DNA of 8,794 nt from Nostoc cf. edaphicum LEGE 07299. Its GTDB lineage: Bacteria; Cyanobacteriota; Cyanobacteriia; Cyanobacteriales; Nostocaceae. Made by a program: the position numbers and the translations under genes. Positions 6,063 through 8,794 of this stretch are shown here, piece by piece. The notes under the pieces are model-generated. The model searched no databases. It was not told the origin of the DNA and was given only the letters and a program-made list of their open reading frames with translations. Each line of letters begins with the position of its first letter. Within the stretch, counting starts at the first letter, position 1. The DNA is taken from positions 1 through 8,794 of the forward strand of contig NZ_JADEXF010000084.1 in assembly GCF_015207245.1 (NCBI RefSeq), read 5' to 3'.

Positions 6063-6776
6063 TTAGCCTACTCTGGTGATTATGCCAGTATCTAAATCAT
6101 AGTAACCACCGACTATTATCAGCTTTTCTTCATCTATTAACTTAGATAAAACTTGTGATGATTTCAATTTTCTCATTTGGGCTAAAATATTTGCTTTACA
6201 AGCATTTTCTAGCTTATCTCCTCTCTGGTTTTTGGAACTTTCTACACTTGGTTTAATCGCCTCAAGCAAACTACCAATCTGTCCCGGCACTGGAGCGCCC
6301 TTAATTGCGGCATCTACTGCACCACATCTTTCATGCCCTACTACCATAATGACTTTGGAGCCTAATATTAAACTGCCAAATTCTAGGCTACCAATTTCTT
6401 CTGGTGTAGCAATATTACCAGCTACACGGCAGACAAATAAATCTCCAAATCCCTTATCAAATATAATCTCTGAAGGAACTCGTGAATCTGCACAGCTTAG
6501 AATAGAAGCAAAGGGCTTTTGACTTTTGGCAACTTCAAGTAAACGGGAATAGATTTGGTCAGGATTACGACGTCTTCTTTGGACAAATCTTTTATTCCCA
6601 TCTAATAAGTCTTGCAATGCTTTTTCGGGGCTAATATCATTTTCTGCCGAGGCTTTTTCGGGCGCAAGTAAGTTTGAGCCAAGTCCTGCTGTCACTACTC
6701 CTGTACCGATCGCACCTGCACTAACCTTGAATAAAGTTCTTCTGGAAAGATTGATTTGCGGATTTTGTTTGCTCAT
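6063..6776 (-). CDS. ecaB: Tat-exported beta-carbonic anhydrase, EcaB-like
   Basis: A 237-residue zinc enzyme interconverting CO2 and bicarbonate. The mature part is a beta-class carbonic anhydrase: Zn ligands Cys95 (in SCADSRVP), His148 and Cys151 (in GHERCGA), with the catalytic Asp97-Arg99 dyad and the conserved RVAGN at 117-121. The N-terminus is a twin-arginine signal: SRRTLFK (11-17), a weakly hydrophobic Ala/Gly stretch (20-38) and an ASA-END cleavage site after residue 44. The enzyme should therefore fold in the cytosol and be exported to the thylakoid lumen or periplasm. The symbol rests on likeness to cyanobacterial EcaB, which has been reported as thylakoid-associated and in contact with Cup proteins (from memory). 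The gene sits between ndhF3 and ndhD3 on the same strand, so it is probably part of the low-CO2 regulon. A modest GAGAAG ribosome binding site precedes the ATG. Confidence 0.9.
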   Translation of the reverse strand: MSKQNPQINLSRRTLFKVSAGAIGTGVVTAGLGSNLLAPEKASAENDISPEKALQDLLDGNKRFVQRRRRNPDQIYSRLLEVAKSQKPFASILSCADSRVPSEIIFDKGFGDLFVCRVAGNIATPEEIGSLEFGSLILGSKVIMVVGHERCGAVDAAIKGAPVPGQIGSLLEAIKPSVESSKNQRGDKLENACKANILAQMRKLKSSQVLSKLIDEEKLIIVGGYYDLDTGIITRVG

Positions 6777-6834
6777 GGAATTCTTCTCACAATATTAAAC
6801 TGTCTGTCTGTTTGTAATAAAACGGCATTGGATA

Positions 6835-6854
6835 CCTAAATCTAGTGATTTAGG
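6835..6854. other. Perfect stem-loop across the ndhF3 stop codon
   Basis: CCTAAATC (6835-6842) pairs perfectly with GATTTAGG (6847-6854) around a four-base loop, and the ndhF3 stop (6850-6852) is in the stem. There is no T-run after it on the minus strand, so transcription should continue into the carbonic anhydrase gene. It may act as an RNA processing or stability element setting the relative amounts of the two messages. This is inference from structure alone. Confidence 0.45.
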
Positions 6855-8709
6855 AAATCAATTTTAAAAGCTGCACTCCCCAAAATGACCAAGTTACCCA
6901 CATTCCTAAAATGCTCACTCCTAGAAGGACGGTGAAGGCATAAAACTGGGTTTGTCCAGAAGTGCTGTATTTGAGACTTTCCCCACCTAATAGCGAAAAT
7001 AAACCAACCAAATTAACGATGCCATCGACTACAAAGCGGTCAATCATATCGGCAAGTTGGGAAATTTTGGCAACTCCAAAAATTATAGTCATTTTATAGA
7101 GTTTTGGGGTGTAAAAGTCGTATGCTATTAAGTCTTGTAAACCTTGCCAAGGGAGGCGAATCGGTTTGGGAATATTGCCGAAATAAATTATGCCAGTGAT
7201 GCTGCAACCGAAAATACTTGACCAATTTAAAAGTAGTGCAACATCTTTATTTAGGCTTACCCAATCTGGTAAAAGTGATAAATTTTGCAAGATGAAAGGA
7301 AGATGTAGATTAAAGCCAAGTAGAATCATCATCGGCAGAATCATCGGCCAGTGAGCTTCAGGCGATCGCTCTGTCATTTGTGTAGCTTTACCACCAAAAA
7401 GTAAAGCGAATTCTCTGGTCAAACTCACGGCTGTCAAAGCATTTACCGCGATTATTACTCCCACTAACCAAGGTTGAGTTTCCCACAGCCCATCTGCTAA
7501 TTCCATCAGCGCCCAAAAGCTACCCAGTGGTGGAAAACCAATTAATCCTAAACTGCCTACAATAAAGGCGATTCCAGAAATCGGGCGACGCTTCCATAGT
7601 CCACCAAGTTGGGTTACGTCTTGGGTGATGCTATTCCAGATAATTCCGCCCGTACTCATCACCAATAGTGCTGCGGATATGGCGTGGGTGAGTACTAACA
7701 ATAGCGCCGCTTCGTCTTGTTGCACTCCCACAGCGATGAATACTAAACCCATGTATGCGCTGACAGAATAGGATTGACAGCGTTTCATATCGATTTGCGC
7801 GATCGCAATTAAAGAAGCACCCACGGCTGTCACCGCACCAATGGCCACCATCGCTGAGGAAGCTATGGGCGAGATGGTTAATACCGGTTGCAATTTAATC
7901 AGCACCCATGCACCACTAGCTACTACTACCGAGTTCCGCAAAATCGTACTGGGAACTGGGCCTTCCATCGCTTCATCTAGCCATAAATGCAGGGGAAATT
8001 GGGCACATTTACCCATCGGCCCAGCAATTAAAGCTAAACTTACCAGTGCCATAGTTGTCGGGTTGACGTTAGCAGTAGCCGCCCATTCAGCTAATTCTGG
8101 ATAATTCCAAGTTCCAGCTAAAGGCCATAATGCCAACACGCCCATCAGCAAGAATAAGTCTCCCACGCGCTTGGTTAAAAACGCATCTCTAGCACCTGAA
8201 ACTACCAAAGGCTGGCTAAACCATAAGCCGACTAATAAATAGGTTCCCAGCGTTAGGACTTCCAAAATTACATAGCTGAAGAACAAGTTATTACACAAAG
8301 CAAGGGCACATAATCCCGCTTCAAATAATCCTAATAAAGAATAGAAGCGTCCCCAACCCCAATCCATTTCCATGTAGCCGATGGCATAAATCTGCGCCAG
8401 CAAATTCAAGCCAGTAATCACAACCAAAGCGCCGACACTCACCGAGGATATATCTAAAGCAATGGTTAAGTCTAAACCAGCCGTAGATAACCACGGAATA
8501 AACACTTCTTGGGCTGGATAATTCCAAGTTGCTTGTAAGGCGATCGCACTATGCACAAACGCCAAAAATGTCATCACCAAATTTACATAACCCGCCGGTC
8601 TTGGCCCCGTTTTCCGAATGATCCCCGGGGACCAAGGCACGGCTAACAAGCCACCTATTAAGGCATAGCACGGAACTAGCCAAACAGTCTCTAGTAGAAA
8701 CTGAGCCAT
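6850..8709 (-). CDS. ndhF3: NAD(P)H-quinone oxidoreductase subunit NdhF3 (NDH-1MS)
   Basis: A 619-residue thylakoid membrane protein, the distal antiporter-like subunit (NuoL/NdhF family) of the low-CO2-inducible NDH-1MS complex; it forms the docking site for CupA. Key residues are Glu150 in VILEVLTLGTYLL, Lys234 in GPMGKCAQFPLHLWLDEAMEG, and the AIAQIDMKRCQSYS loop (302-315). Where respiratory NdhF has a P-I-S-A-L-I-H-A-A-T-type segment, this protein has PSTILRNSVVVASG (253-266), with Arg258 replacing the histidine position, a change I associate with the CO2-uptake F3/F4 types. A long C-terminal part (about 515-619) carries the lateral helix and final membrane helix. Start: ATG at 8709, with AGAGG (8722-8718) eight bases upstream; a TTG at 8712 would add one residue. 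First gene of the operon seen here. A putative operator-like palindrome lies upstream. Contains three HIP1 octamers. Confidence 0.93.
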   Translation of the reverse strand: MAQFLLETVWLVPCYALIGGLLAVPWSPGIIRKTGPRPAGYVNLVMTFLAFVHSAIALQATWNYPAQEVFIPWLSTAGLDLTIALDISSVSVGALVVITGLNLLAQIYAIGYMEMDWGWGRFYSLLGLFEAGLCALALCNNLFFSYVILEVLTLGTYLLVGLWFSQPLVVSGARDAFLTKRVGDLFLLMGVLALWPLAGTWNYPELAEWAATANVNPTTMALVSLALIAGPMGKCAQFPLHLWLDEAMEGPVPSTILRNSVVVASGAWVLIKLQPVLTISPIASSAMVAIGAVTAVGASLIAIAQIDMKRCQSYSVSAYMGLVFIAVGVQQDEAALLLVLTHAISAALLVMSTGGIIWNSITQDVTQLGGLWKRRPISGIAFIVGSLGLIGFPPLGSFWALMELADGLWETQPWLVGVIIAVNALTAVSLTREFALLFGGKATQMTERSPEAHWPMILPMMILLGFNLHLPFILQNLSLLPDWVSLNKDVALLLNWSSIFGCSITGIIYFGNIPKPIRLPWQGLQDLIAYDFYTPKLYKMTIIFGVAKISQLADMIDRFVVDGIVNLVGLFSLLGGESLKYSTSGQTQFYAFTVLLGVSILGMWVTWSFWGVQLLKLIS

Positions 8710-8728
8710 CAACTTAACCTCTATATTG

Positions 8729-8768
8729 TTATTAAAAAATTGGGTTTTTGATTCAACTGGCGTTGATC
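8729..8768 (-). promoter_or_regulatory. Candidate promoter and operator palindrome upstream of ndhF3
   Basis: Upstream of ndhF3 lies TCAAC-tggc-GTTGA (8753-8766), a perfect 5-bp inverted repeat that extends to GATTCAAC/GTTGATC with one extra base. On the minus strand its inner edge reads TTGAAT (8756-8751), a possible -35, followed after 16 bp by TAATAA (8734-8729), a poor -10. NDH-1MS operons are known to be repressed by the LysR-type regulator NdhR/CcmR. The arms recall its TCAAT-type half-sites but the spacing is not the T-N11-A rule, so assignment is tentative. The true promoter may lie beyond the window edge. Confidence 0.3.
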
Positions 8769-8794
8769 CCTGTTAACCCACCGATGTCTACGAC

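Noticed and set aside
3101..8709. Constitutive CO2-uptake complex NDH-1MS' (ndhF4-ndhD4-cupB)
   Set aside because: The set reads better as F3/D3/CupA by gene order and Cup sequence, although a phylogenetic tree would be needed for full certainty.

Overview
The window looks like chromosomal DNA of a filamentous, probably Nostocales-type cyanobacterium. Three things support this. The octamer GCGATCGC (HIP1) occurs nine times (starts near 835, 1074, 2594, 2894, 3669, 5112, 7362, 7799 and 8540). Spacers carry heptamer tandem repeats and palindromes of the kind common in Nostoc/Anabaena. The main gene cluster, ndhF3/ndhD3/cupA, is specific to cyanobacterial CO2 uptake. The species cannot be named from sequence alone.

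Right two thirds (about 3040-8794, minus strand, read right to left): an operon-like run ndhF3 -> Tat-exported beta-carbonic anhydrase (EcaB-like) -> ndhD3 -> cupA/chpY, with spacers of only 73-79 bp. It ends in a strong hairpin plus a nine-T run just past cupA. NdhF3 and NdhD3 are the specialised antiporter-like membrane subunits of the inducible NDH-1MS complex, and CupA is its CO2-hydrating partner. The point of interest is the exported carbonic anhydrase gene between the two membrane-subunit genes. It suggests that lumenal or periplasmic bicarbonate/CO2 interconversion is co-expressed with energised CO2 hydration on the cytosolic side. The cupS gene that follows cupA in some cyanobacteria is not here.

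Middle (1353-3010, plus strand): a two-gene operon whose start and stop codons overlap in ATGA. It encodes a small DUF442 (beta-lactamase-hydrolase-like) phosphatase-like protein and a full-length two-domain CHR-family chromate transporter. It converges with the CO2-uptake operon on the shared hairpin at 3049-3079.

Left (1-1352): a GNAT acetyltransferase resembling the AAC(6') group on the minus strand, then about 600 bp without an intact gene. That stretch holds a HIP1-containing palindrome, an isolated rho-independent terminator (1032-1060) and what looks like a decayed coding remnant (1069-1302). The extreme left end carries a GC-rich perfect palindrome of repeat type. No tRNA, rRNA, CRISPR array, transposase or phage gene was seen.
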